Source: Bacteroides ilei (lineage in GTDB: Bacteria > Bacteroidota > Bacteroidia > Bacteroidales > Bacteroidaceae). From it: a stretch of DNA of 64,000 nucleotides. Numbering within the stretch: the stretch's first letter is position 1; every line of letters begins with the position of its first letter. Shown here piece after piece: positions 1-7,746 of the stretch. Location of the stretch: contig NZ_LT635803.1 in assembly GCF_900128495.1 (NCBI RefSeq), positions 43,316 through 107,315 on the forward strand, written 5' to 3'. The notes below the pieces were generated by a model, which saw only the letters and a program-made list of their open reading frames with translations, was not told the origin of the DNA and searched no databases. The translations under genes and the position numbers were made by a program.

Positions 1-624
1 GATCCATACACCACCTCCGCGACAAATCATCAGATAGGACCCGTCTTCACGTTGGGTAAAAGTAAGGTTAGACAAGCCTTCAATGATTTTCCGGTCTCTT
101 GGATCAAAGTCAAAAATCTGTCTGGTCCAGGGGCCGTTAATGTTGTCTGCCAGGTAATAATGGTCAATTACATATATGACATATTTCCCCGACCGTGTTT
201 TAAAAGCTTCCGGGTTATGGCCCGGGCCGATGGTATCTTGGATGAGATATGGTCCGAACCGATTGTCAGAAACCGTATGGTAAACGATGGAGTTAGGCCA
301 TTCATGATGTCCTTTGGGAGAGTCTTCCCGCCAGCCACAGACAAAAAGATGGTATTTCCCGTCATCTCCTTTTAATATGTTGCCTCCCCAATAAGAACGG
401 ACCTGATCTTCTATGCCATTGTCTATAAAGCGGGGGATAACTTGCTGCGCCCCCCAGGTATCAGAGCTCAATTTGCCGTCTGGCATAGGAAGAAAACGGT
501 CGGCAAAACGTCCGCCTTCCACCAACTGGTCCCAGGAGGCCGGTCTTTCACGTTCAGTAACCTGTGCCGACATTAAGGAGCCTATACAGAGAAAGGTCAG
601 CATACTATACATTCTTTTTTTCAT
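1..624 (-). CDS. secreted glycoside hydrolase-like beta-propeller protein (3' end beyond window)
   Basis: Reading leftward from an ATG at 624, the frame stays open to the window edge (208 codons), so only the N-terminal part is present. Residues 1-20 form a signal peptide (MKKR start, hydrophobic run, AQ at the probable cleavage site), so the product is exported. The body has short propeller-like strands with motifs such as SYWGGNILKGDDGKYHLFV, GPGHNPEAF and GPWTRQIF, typical of five-bladed-propeller glycosidases of the GH43/GH117 type, in which metal- and sugar-binding residues sit on such loops. The exact family and substrate cannot be decided from this fragment. A well-formed Bacteroidota promoter lies upstream, so the gene is probably transcribed alone. 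Confidence 0.6.
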   Translation of the reverse strand, partial: MKKRMYSMLTFLCIGSLMSAQVTERERPASWDQLVEGGRFADRFLPMPDGKLSSDTWGAQQVIPRFIDNGIEDQVRSYWGGNILKGDDGKYHLFVCGWREDSPKGHHEWPNSIVYHTVSDNRFGPYLIQDTIGPGHNPEAFKTRSGKYVIYVIDHYYLADNINGPWTRQIFDFDPRDRKIIEGLSNLTFTQREDGSYLMICRGGGVWI

Positions 625-676
625 ACGCGCACACTTTTCAGATGAATATAAAATAAAAAGAAGTCATAACTCAGAA

Positions 677-708
677 CAAAGATAGTTGATTATTCCTTTT
701 TGTGCAAT
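677..708 (-). promoter_or_regulatory. Bacteroidota-type promoter of the glycosidase gene
   Basis: Reading the minus strand, a -33-like TTGC (707-704) is followed after 19 bases by TATCTTTG (684-677), matching the TTTG-19-TAnnTTTG consensus. Transcription would start near 670 and leave a leader of about 45 bases before the ATG at 624. No gene is seen between 625 and 818. Confidence 0.6.
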
Positions 709-818
709 TCAATGGGCATTGATTCAAGCAAAAGTGTGAGTTTGAGAAATTATCCATTTTTTTGATGCAGAAAGCTATTTTGCATTTATCCGTAAGAATC
801 CTTTTTGTTTATCGGATG

Positions 819-1859
819 TCATTGATATCTGTAGATTCTTTCCAGCAGTTTATTACCTAATAAAGGGCGATAGTGTCCTGATTCATAATAGTTATGGTAA
901 TCTTCTGTAAATTCGTTAATACCACTGAAATCATATACATTTTCTTTTCCGAAAATGCTTTGCAAGAATTTTCTGTCGTCCGGATGCAGTTCTTTCTGGT
1001 TATAATCCGGACTGATTATGACACGTACTGAGGTGTTATGACGACGCAGGACTTTCCTGATTTCCTTCAACAGCACACGCTGCCGCTGAAACAGGACAGG
1101 CTCTTCTACCACAGCAATACCCTTCCGTTCGGGAAACTCCTGTTTACGGTTTCTCCAGTACGCCTCACCTTCCTGCTCAATCATCTTCTCACGTGGATTG
1201 AATGAATCATTGTTCCGTGAGTCGCGTATCCTTCCATAAGGATTCATCCGCTTCATGTCTGGTTCCACACGTCCTGTGATTCTATATTTCAGATAAGGGA
1301 ACAGAAAGTCCGGCATTGTGAAAGCCTGCATGAATTCCATCTGTACAGCAAACGGATTACGGCCCGATATAGCAGTCGGGAGTATATGGCTGGGACCTGT
1401 CAGGAGTTCGGAACGTGAAAGCGAAGTCCGGTCAAGAACCAGCAGTACATTTTTTATTTCTGCCCCTTCCTTTTCAAGGGCATGAAGCTTGAGACTTATC
1501 GCCTTCAAACTCTCTCCATTCCCGAAAAGACGGATGGCACGGTCGCCGGGGGAAAGGTATTTTTCCCACTCCGCACAACGGAAGGCCATGGTAGATGAAT
1601 TACCCAAGATAAAAGAATTGAAATGCACGCTGTCCTTATGGTTCCGGTATATTTGCCAACCCACATGATGCTCGTTCAGCATGACATCCGAATCATACAC
1701 GTCGTATTTGCGAAGGACCATGAAAGGATCGTCATACACGTAAAGGGCCATCAAAGCCCAGAATGGGAGGGCAAACCACAGCGACTTTCGGACAAGTCGC
1801 AGGAAAGCAGCACGTTTACGGATGGGTGCGTCCGTAATAGTTTCCGGTATTTTTTCCAT
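819..1859 (-). CDS. SGNH-like (DltD/AlgX-type) acyl-transfer partner of MBOAT
   Basis: A 346-residue protein with an N-terminal membrane anchor (about residues 25-42), then an extracytoplasmic domain. Motif FILGNSSTM at 83-91 resembles the nucleophile block of SGNH hydrolases (serines 88/89), and YYESGHYRPLLGNKLL near the C terminus supplies the conserved His block. In dlt and alginate-type systems such proteins carry out the last O-acyl transfer outside the membrane together with an MBOAT protein. The start is set by a TGATG junction: the ATG at 1859 overlaps the stop of the MBOAT gene by one base, so a longer upstream in-frame start is rejected. It is the last gene of a four-gene operon. 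Acyl group and acceptor are unknown. Confidence 0.7.
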   Translation of the reverse strand: MEKIPETITDAPIRKRAAFLRLVRKSLWFALPFWALMALYVYDDPFMVLRKYDVYDSDVMLNEHHVGWQIYRNHKDSVHFNSFILGNSSTMAFRCAEWEKYLSPGDRAIRLFGNGESLKAISLKLHALEKEGAEIKNVLLVLDRTSLSRSELLTGPSHILPTAISGRNPFAVQMEFMQAFTMPDFLFPYLKYRITGRVEPDMKRMNPYGRIRDSRNNDSFNPREKMIEQEGEAYWRNRKQEFPERKGIAVVEEPVLFQRQRVLLKEIRKVLRRHNTSVRVIISPDYNQKELHPDDRKFLQSIFGKENVYDFSGINEFTEDYHNYYESGHYRPLLGNKLLERIYRYQ

Positions 1860-3253
1860 CAGAATTGCAGATATATGAAGTTTTCCGTGCCGAACTTCCC
1901 ATAAGCGAACACGGCAAACACAATTAAATAATACACGGTCCAACGGACGAAGGCAGGCTGGTTCTCTAAACGCAGGTGCAAGTCGCCTTTGGACATAAAA
2001 AAGTCATAAAGCAGTATCAGCAACCAGGCACTGCCAGCTACGATGCAGATATGGTCGGACATGCCGATATTGATTTCTTTCCAGCTCGCACGAGGCTGAA
2101 AAGAGATGTTCCGCAGGAAATAGAACGCGTCTGAAACAGACTGTGCCTTGAAGAACACCAGCGATACGGCAAAAATGAGATAGGTGCGGACAACCGAAAA
2201 CGTGGCGAACAGCCGTTCTCCAATCTGTTTCCTTATCTTGTTCCGTATTTTCTCCGTCCTCAGTTCCCACACAATCACAAGCCCCTGAATGAATCCATAG
2301 ACGGCAAATGTCCATCCCGCACCGTGCCATATACCCAACGCAATGAAGGTCACCATGAGGCTTGCCGCCACACCTCCTTGTCCCCAACGGCGAGTGAATG
2401 ATGACAAAGGAAGAAAAAGGTAATCCCGCACCCAGGAGGAAAGAGAGATATGCCAGCGGCGCCAGAACTCAGCCGTGGTCTGGGCGGCAAAGGGATGCGC
2501 GAAGTTGGGTGACAGTTTCAATCCAAACAACATGCCTGTTCCAATCGCCATGTCCGTGTAGCCGGAGAAGTCGGCATACAGTTCGATGGGATAGAGCAGG
2601 CAAGCCATAAGCAGTTGTACACCTGAGGCGGTGTGCATCGAATCGAACACACCGTCAATGTAGGGCGCTATATGGTCGGCAAGCACCAGCTTCTTCACCA
2701 ATCCCACCACAATCAGCTTCAGGCCGTAGGTCATCATGGAATAGGAGGCAGGAGAGAGTCTTCGGACTTGCGGGAGCAAATCGGCGGACCGTTCAATGGG
2801 GCCCGACAGGAACTTCATGAACAGGAGCATATAAAGCAGGAAATCCATCAGATTCCGCTCCGCCTTTTCTTCCTCCCAATAGACTTCCGTCAAGTAGCCG
2901 ATGGCCTGAAAGGTGTAGAACGACATGCCCAACGGGAAAACAATGCCGGAGTTTCCGGTCAACTGGTGGGCATAACGGAAACCAATCCAGCAGAGGACGA
3001 GAGAGAAGATACTGCTCCAGTAAATCAAGCGGGAGCCTTTTCCTTTTTCACAGGCCCGCTCAATCCGTATCGCCGCACCGTAGGTGAAAAGACTTACGAC
3101 CAGTGCCGTGACAAGAAATACGAGATTGAAGTAGCCGATGAAAACACTACTTGCCGTAAGCAGAATCCGCTTCCGCCCTTTCTCTCCGACAAAATGGTAT
3201 AAGGTGAAACAGAACAGGAGCAGCAGGACAAATTCAAGGGAAATGAATGGCAT
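1859..3253 (-). CDS. MBOAT family O-acyltransferase (DltB/AlgI-like)
   Basis: A 464-residue polytopic membrane protein that would move an activated acyl group across or onto the membrane face. Family hallmarks are visible: YADFSGYTDMAIG around 226-238, FWRRWHISLSSWVRDYLF with His268, and ALGIWHGAGWTF with the presumed catalytic His310. Length is usual for DltB/AlgI. It lies 13 bases downstream of the carrier protein gene and overlaps the SGNH-like gene by one base. That order (ligase, carrier, MBOAT, SGNH) is the dlt arrangement, which argues that the acyl donor is carrier-bound rather than acetyl-CoA. Substrate identity is inferred only. Confidence 0.85.
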   Translation of the reverse strand: MPFISLEFVLLLLFCFTLYHFVGEKGRKRILLTASSVFIGYFNLVFLVTALVVSLFTYGAAIRIERACEKGKGSRLIYWSSIFSLVLCWIGFRYAHQLTGNSGIVFPLGMSFYTFQAIGYLTEVYWEEEKAERNLMDFLLYMLLFMKFLSGPIERSADLLPQVRRLSPASYSMMTYGLKLIVVGLVKKLVLADHIAPYIDGVFDSMHTASGVQLLMACLLYPIELYADFSGYTDMAIGTGMLFGLKLSPNFAHPFAAQTTAEFWRRWHISLSSWVRDYLFLPLSSFTRRWGQGGVAASLMVTFIALGIWHGAGWTFAVYGFIQGLVIVWELRTEKIRNKIRKQIGERLFATFSVVRTYLIFAVSLVFFKAQSVSDAFYFLRNISFQPRASWKEINIGMSDHICIVAGSAWLLILLYDFFMSKGDLHLRLENQPAFVRWTVYYLIVFAVFAYGKFGTENFIYLQF

Positions 3254-3266
3254 TGCTTTTCCCTCC

Positions 3267-3509
3267 TTATTTGGCCTTATTCAGGATAGTCTGGCAAAGA
3301 TCGCCCACATTTTTCAGTTTCACTATCTCACGAAACGTGAAACGCACCCCGAACTTCTTCTCAATCTCGGTGAGCAGTACCATATTGGTCAGCGAATCCC
3401 ATCCCTCCACCTCGTGGGCCGTAGTGCTTTCGGTCAATGTGATGTTGTCTCTCTTCAATATTTTTCTGAATATTCCGTTCAGGATTTCCAATAATTCTTT
3501 CGTTTCCAT
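3267..3509 (-). CDS. acyl carrier protein (DltC-like)
   Basis: An 80-residue four-helix carrier protein. The segment EVEGWDSLTNMVLLTEIEKK holds Ser39 in the DSL motif, the usual attachment point for 4'-phosphopantetheine. It sits between an adenylating enzyme gene (19 bases upstream) and the MBOAT gene, so it most likely receives the activated acyl or aminoacyl group from the ligase and presents it to the MBOAT protein. It is not the fatty-acid-synthesis AcpP by context. No phosphopantetheinyl transferase is in the window, so a genome-wide enzyme must load it. Confidence 0.85.
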   Translation of the reverse strand: METKELLEILNGIFRKILKRDNITLTESTTAHEVEGWDSLTNMVLLTEIEKKFGVRFTFREIVKLKNVGDLCQTILNKAK

Positions 3510-3528
3510 ATACTTGATTGTTTTTGAT

Positions 3529-5025
3529 TTATTGAGTGATGAATTTTAATAATTGCTTCCGGTCAGTTTTGTTGCTGTTGTTTTGTGGAAAACAAGGGAT
3601 GAAATGAATGTGCCGGGGGCACATGTAAGACGGCAGATGGCTTTGCATGTACTGTTCCAGGTGTGCCGTATCTTCCGCCTCCCTCTCTACGGCCAGGTGC
3701 AGCTCACAACTTCCGTCAGGGGTATAAACCGGCAGCACCACCGCGTTACAACTATGTCGGTAAAACGCCATGACGTGATATTCAATCTCGCCCAATTCTA
3801 TTCTGAAACCTTGTATCTTTACCTGTGTGTCTTTGCGGCCGCAATAAACGATGTCTCCGTCCGTATCTGCCAGACAGAGATCGCCGGTACGGTAATAGAG
3901 TTTTCCGGAGGAATCCGTCACAAAACACTCGGCCGTCTTTTCGGGAGCACCCCAATATCCGCTCATGAGTTGAGGTCCGGAAATCCACAGTTCACCCGTC
4001 TCTCCGGCCGGAAGTGGCTTGCCCGAAGGGGATGCAATCAGATAGTCCATTCCCTGAAAAGGTTTCCCGATTGCCGCCATGCCGTTATGGTGTTTGGCCC
4101 CTTCAGCCGGGATGACATACGAAGTGCAGTAGATGGTCGCTTCGGTCGGTCCGTACAGATTGACGACCGTGGCATTGGGTATGCAAGGGCGAAATTCGTG
4201 GAGCAGATTCACGTCGGTGGCCTCAGCGGTGACGACGAGATAGCGTAAGTCCGGGAAACAGATTTCCCCGAAATAAGGACGTGACAACCGAAGCACGGAA
4301 GGAGCTACAGCCGCAAACGTAAGTCGATGACGTTCCATTATATCCAGCACGTTCAAGTATTTCATTCCTTTCTGCGGCACAGCATAAACACACGCGCCGA
4401 GGGTGAGGGGATAGAGAAACGACACGACAGAGACATCGAATGTCAGTTCGAACATCTGAAGCATACGGTCGTTTTCATCCAGTTGCCATCCTAAAGCCCG
4501 ATAAGCCTGATAGAACGCATTCAGGTTCTTCCGGGAGATGGGGACACCCTTGGGTTCGCCTGTACTTCCGGACGTGAAGATGATGTAGGCGGGCACATCG
4601 GAATCAACCTCATCAACGCCGGACGGCAAAGCAAGCCGATGGGAGGGGAGAGACACCCGTATGGCCTTGATGTCAGCGGAAAGCATGTGGCTATTTTTCC
4701 CACTGTAAAGCAACAGGCCGATGCCGGATTGCCGGGCTATCCGAGCGTTGCGCTCTGCCGGATAATCGGGATGTAACATGACGTATGTTTTCCCGGAAAG
4801 TAGCACACCCAAAATGGATGCGTAGGTTTCCATACGGTTTTCAGCCGTGATGCCAACCATGTCTCCGTGGAGATTTCTCAGTGTTTCACAAATACTTCCT
4901 GCCAGTCCGAATAATTCCTGATAGGTATAGGTCCGGTCGTCAAGGACCAGTGCCGGACGCATGGCATAACGGTTCGCAGTCAGGACCATGGCTGCCAGCA
5001 TATTTGCGTCATTTTTCTTTTCCAT
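3529..5025 (-). CDS. amino-acid-adenylating ligase (DltA-like, D-alanine carrier ligase)
   Basis: A 498-residue adenylation enzyme, first gene of the dlt-like operon. Core motifs are complete: TSGSTGEPKG at 151-160 (phosphate-binding loop), NLYGPTEATIY, YYRTGDLC, GRKDTQVKIQGFRIELGEIE, and the C-terminal NKTDRK with the conserved lysine near 486. It would make aminoacyl-AMP and load it on the downstream carrier protein. The size and single-domain layout match DltA rather than a multidomain peptide synthetase. Selectivity for D-alanine is inferred from gene order, not from the specificity pocket. No clear TAnnTTTG box was found just upstream. Confidence 0.8.
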   Translation of the reverse strand: MEKKNDANMLAAMVLTANRYAMRPALVLDDRTYTYQELFGLAGSICETLRNLHGDMVGITAENRMETYASILGVLLSGKTYVMLHPDYPAERNARIARQSGIGLLLYSGKNSHMLSADIKAIRVSLPSHRLALPSGVDEVDSDVPAYIIFTSGSTGEPKGVPISRKNLNAFYQAYRALGWQLDENDRMLQMFELTFDVSVVSFLYPLTLGACVYAVPQKGMKYLNVLDIMERHRLTFAAVAPSVLRLSRPYFGEICFPDLRYLVVTAEATDVNLLHEFRPCIPNATVVNLYGPTEATIYCTSYVIPAEGAKHHNGMAAIGKPFQGMDYLIASPSGKPLPAGETGELWISGPQLMSGYWGAPEKTAECFVTDSSGKLYYRTGDLCLADTDGDIVYCGRKDTQVKIQGFRIELGEIEYHVMAFYRHSCNAVVLPVYTPDGSCELHLAVEREAEDTAHLEQYMQSHLPSYMCPRHIHFIPCFPQNNSNKTDRKQLLKFITQ

Positions 5026-5274
5026 ATCCTCTGCTTATATTTTCTTGTTGTGCTTTCGGTTCATACAGTACTCTGTTTTTCCTTTGGTGGCACCGGAGTT
5101 AATCCCAAGCATCCACAAAAAATGAGGGAAGGGCAATACCCATTGCTCGGTATTTCCATTTTTATTGTTTTCATCTTTTTTTTATAGAACTGAAATTGAC
5201 ACAAAAACCACTATTCCATAACTGTGAATATTGGTTAAATATAAGAATGTAAACTTTGTGGACACCATCACGTA

Positions 5275-5695
5275 TTAATCTTGAAGTTTTACTTATATGG
5301 TGATCTGCTAGAAACGAGGTTATATTAAGTATTGAAGCTGCTAGAAGTAAGGATATGGAATCATACCATGTTGTTGATTTTGGTACTGGCGTGAGATTAT
5401 TGAAAGTGGCTGTAATTTATGGAGCAAATGCTTCGGGTAAGAGTAATATTATCAAGGTTTGTGATTTTATCAAGTCATTCATTACTTATACTCCACTTAA
5501 TAAGGCAGAACAAATTCAATAGTTCCGTTTCTCCTGAATAAAATAAGTGTTCAAGACAGTTGTCTGAATATTCAATTTTTTTACTATTTAAAGAATGAAG
5601 AGAAAGCCATTCGTTATGTCTATTCAATAGCTTTAGACAGATGGCTCGTAGTAAAAGAAAGTTTAATTGACGATACAGTATGTGTACATCGTTGA
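5275..5695 (+). pseudogene. decayed N-terminal part of an AAA-family ATPase (AAA_15/OLD-like)
   Basis: Translating 5308-5521 gives a recognisable ATPase start: RNEVILSIEAARSKD, then a hydrophobic strand and the Walker A motif GANASGKSN, ending at TAG (5519-5521). A shifted frame continues with PFLLNKISVQDS and KNEEKAIRYVYSIAL up to TGA at 5693-5695. The first strand (ILKFYLYG) is in yet another frame upstream. This matches the opening of the ATP-binding proteins often found in Bacteroidota defence loci. At least one frameshift and one in-frame stop are present, and the C-terminal ATPase half is absent, so it is non-functional. Confidence 0.7.
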
Positions 5696-5977
5696 TTATC
5701 AATAGTATAGCGCTCTAAAAGGTACAACCAGCAGGTTGGCAAGTATCTGATAATGTGTAAGTTAGTGATTTTTAGCACCATTCTCTGCTTGTACCTCCAT
5801 TTTGGAAAGTAAAAGTAAGTGTAATTTCTTGAATATCAAAATGTGCGGTACAAAAACTTGTGAAAAATGGCGTTTTTTGATGAGAAAAGGTACAAAAATG
5901 GCTCTGAAACCGAAGGGGAGCATTATGATTATTTTGCGAAGGACTCAGTCTTCAACAAATAGGCATAAATCGGGGCC

Positions 5978-6079
5978 TATAATGAGATTTCAGCAGCCAT
6001 AAGAGCCTTGAGATAGTTCAGTTGCTGTGTGGTCAGTACCTTGGTGATTGTTATAAACAACAGACTTATGTGACAGCGG
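5978..6079 (-). pseudogene. fragment resembling the C-terminal region of a Bacteroidota ATP-binding protein
   Basis: The minus-strand frame ending at TAG (5980-5978) reads ITKVLTTQQLNYLKALMAA followed by EISL. This resembles the helical segment near the end of archaeal-type ATPases common in Bacteroides, where TTQQLNYLKAL-like strings precede a winged-helix module. Nothing upstream extends it. The similarity rests on one short string recalled from memory and may be chance. Confidence 0.3.
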
Positions 6080-6109
6080 TCGCTATTTTTTTAAGATAGC
6101 CTTAACAGT

Positions 6110-6160
6110 AATAATTTGAACAGAAAAGGAAGTATTATTTCTTTTTCTGTTCAAATTATT
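6110..6160. repeat. 51-bp near-perfect palindrome
   Basis: The left arm (AATAATTTGAACAGAAAA, 6110-6127) is matched by its exact complement at 6143-6160. The arms extend about four more pairs with one mismatch around a short AT-rich centre. It could act as a bidirectional terminator, a protein-binding site, or be a remnant of a small inverted-repeat element. It stands between decayed sequence and the XRE regulator gene. Confidence 0.6.
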
Positions 6161-6332
6161 GCTTTCTTTCTATAAATAATATATTGTTTGTTATCTGTAA
6201 AATATCAGCCTTATGAATAATATAATAGCATTTAATATCTCCAACGCCCAATAATATGACCAAAGCAGATTTCAACAGGAATAAATTTAAAAATTTATCT
6301 CTGTAACACATCATAAAATAAGGTAAAACTGC

Positions 6333-6340
6333 TATATTTG
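6333..6340 (+). promoter_or_regulatory. -7 promoter box of the XRE regulator gene
   Basis: TATATTTG matches TAnnTTTG, 23 bases before the ATG at 6364. A good -33 TTTG is not visible, which may indicate regulated expression. Confidence 0.4.
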
Positions 6341-6363
6341 CATATTATATGATATGTTGAGCT

Positions 6364-6684
6364 ATGACAAAAAGTACAATGGGTACCAAGTTGCCAAGAA
6401 AATTGGAGCAGAAGATGCTGATAGTAGGTGAGCAGATCAGGCTGGCCAGATTACGCAGAAATCTCAGTATTGCCCAAGTTGCCGAACGTGCCACCTGTTC
6501 ACCTCTTACGGTTTCGCGCATAGAAAAAGGTGTACCAACTGTTGCAATTGGCATTTATCTAAGGGTGCTCTATGCGCTTCAACTGGATGATGATATTCTT
6601 CTGCTTGCAAAAGAAGATGCAATGGGAAAAGCATTACAAGATTTAAGTTTGAAAAAGCGAGAGAGAGCATCTAAAAAAGAATAA
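6364..6684 (+). CDS. XRE/HipB-type helix-turn-helix regulator
   Basis: A 106-residue DNA-binding protein. Residues about 20-75 form a classic HTH_XRE domain (GEQIRLARLRRNLSIAQVAE, then SPLTVSRIEKG). The tail is lysine- and arginine-rich. Proteins of this length usually act as HipB-like antitoxins paired with a HipA kinase directly downstream. Here no HipA-like frame follows, only 270 bases of eroded sequence, so it may be an orphan antitoxin. It could also regulate the Hachiman genes that start at 6958 on the same strand. The ATG at 6364 is used; an internal ATG at 6379 is an alternative start. Confidence 0.75.
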   Translation: MTKSTMGTKLPRKLEQKMLIVGEQIRLARLRRNLSIAQVAERATCSPLTVSRIEKGVPTVAIGIYLRVLYALQLDDDILLLAKEDAMGKALQDLSLKKRERASKKE

Positions 6685-6745
6685 GCTAGTATGAAACGAC
6701 TACTCTAATTTGCCGAATACCTAGTTATACTAAAATTATTAATGC

Positions 6746-6913
6746 TGTGCGAATGTAACCAAGATTGACGATTACGGAGAAGAAAAAAGAAACCAGCATT
6801 AGCGTAATTACTATTCAAAAGTTATCGGATCAGTTGACCTAGAAATAGTATGTGAAGGAGGAAGAGAAAGAAAAGTCTTTGATAGTGTTTTTAATCTGAT
6901 GACATATCATTAA
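6746..6913 (+). pseudogene. eroded coding frame of unknown family
   Basis: One frame reads TKIDDYGEEKRNQH, a stop at 6803-6805, then RNYYSKVIGSVDLEIVCEG and RERKVFDSVFNLMTYH before TAA at 6911. The composition looks protein-like but there is no start codon and an internal stop. Its position after a HipB-like gene suggests a lost partner gene, but it does not resemble HipA convincingly. The rest of 6685-6957 shows nothing recognisable. Confidence 0.25.
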
Positions 6914-6957
6914 TAAGTTATATGTAGTCATTGATTTCTAAATAATAAAATGCAATA

Positions 6958-7746
6958 ATGGCAAACTTGATTTCATATTTTACTAAAAACAGCATTTTGA
7001 GTGCGAGCGCGGGGCTTGAGATATATGATTTTACAGGTGATTCTATAGCTTTTGTACAGGATTGTGTACGGCGTTTTCGGGAAGCATATATCAGCGAAGA
7101 AAAACTTGAAAGAATTGTAGCTGAGTCCAAAACAGCTACAAGAAAAGATGCTATAGAACGACGACTGCCTCAAAAGGCATCAAATAAAGCAGGTGATTTT
7201 GGTGAGATTCTATCATATTATCTCTGGACAGAGACGTTTGCTAGTGATGCAAATATACGCCCAATGAAAATCAGGTGGAAAGAACACCCTGACATGCCTA
7301 GTCATTTGGTAGATGTTATCCTCCTCAGACGTGTAGATGAAGACAGTGCCTGCCCTGATGATAAGATGTACACGATTGAATCTAAAGTGTGGACCTCGCC
7401 AATGAAAGAAGGTCATAGTTCTTTGACGGATGCCTTAAGCGATGCTATTAAAGACAAAACAGAACGTGCCGCAAAAACAATACCTTATCTTGTGTCACAA
7501 TATGAGCGAGATGATGAATACGCTTTGGCAGATCAAGTTCGACGGTTTGGTGATCCCGTAAACTATCCTTATATTAAAAAGCATTTTGCGATAGCAATAG
7601 TTGAGTCAACCCAAGCGAATGACCATATTGCAAACTTTAATAAAGTATTGCAGGCAGCAAACACTAATATCCCTGTGTATTTGCTTCCTATTGCTGATTT
7701 GAAGAACATATATAATCAACTTTACCTTGATATTCCGAATAACTGA
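6958..7746 (+). CDS. hamA: HamA-like nuclease of a Hachiman antiphage system (DUF1837)
   Basis: A 262-residue protein with the layout of DUF1837/HamA nucleases: a helical N-terminal part, a GE pair (82-83), a conserved Asp near 119 in SHLVDVILL, and ESK at 141-143. Together these form a PD-(D/E)xK-like catalytic set. In known Hachiman systems HamA is a DNase held inactive by its helicase partner and released on phage infection. Its stop overlaps the helicase start by one base (TGATG), which implies coupled translation. Codon use is AT-rich compared with flanking core genes, consistent with horizontal transfer. The family assignment rests on the motif set, size and partner, not on a database search. 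Confidence 0.75.
   Translation: MANLISYFTKNSILSASAGLEIYDFTGDSIAFVQDCVRRFREAYISEEKLERIVAESKTATRKDAIERRLPQKASNKAGDFGEILSYYLWTETFASDANIRPMKIRWKEHPDMPSHLVDVILLRRVDEDSACPDDKMYTIESKVWTSPMKEGHSSLTDALSDAIKDKTERAAKTIPYLVSQYERDDEYALADQVRRFGDPVNYPYIKKHFAIAIVESTQANDHIANFNKVLQAANTNIPVYLLPIADLKNIYNQLYLDIPNN

Larger units (their letters stand above)
5026..6363. other. 1.3-kb gene-poor stretch with decayed coding sequences
   Basis: No intact gene is supported here. AT content is visibly higher than in the neighbouring dlt-like operon. It holds a decayed AAA ATPase (5275-5695), a 31-codon open frame of unknown meaning (5867-5962), a minus-strand fragment resembling an ATPase C-terminal part (5978-6079), a 51-bp palindrome (6110-6160) and a -7 box at 6333-6340. 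The pattern suggests former defence or toxin genes undergoing erosion next to the Hachiman genes. Confidence 0.6.

Noticed and set aside
52..375. 107-codon plus-strand frame at the left edge
   Set aside because: The minus strand carries a signal peptide and propeller-like sequence from 624 to the edge with a matching promoter; the plus frame shows no family features.
6685..6957. HipA toxin partner for the XRE regulator
   Set aside because: No frame here matches HipA kinase motifs; only a short eroded frame is seen.
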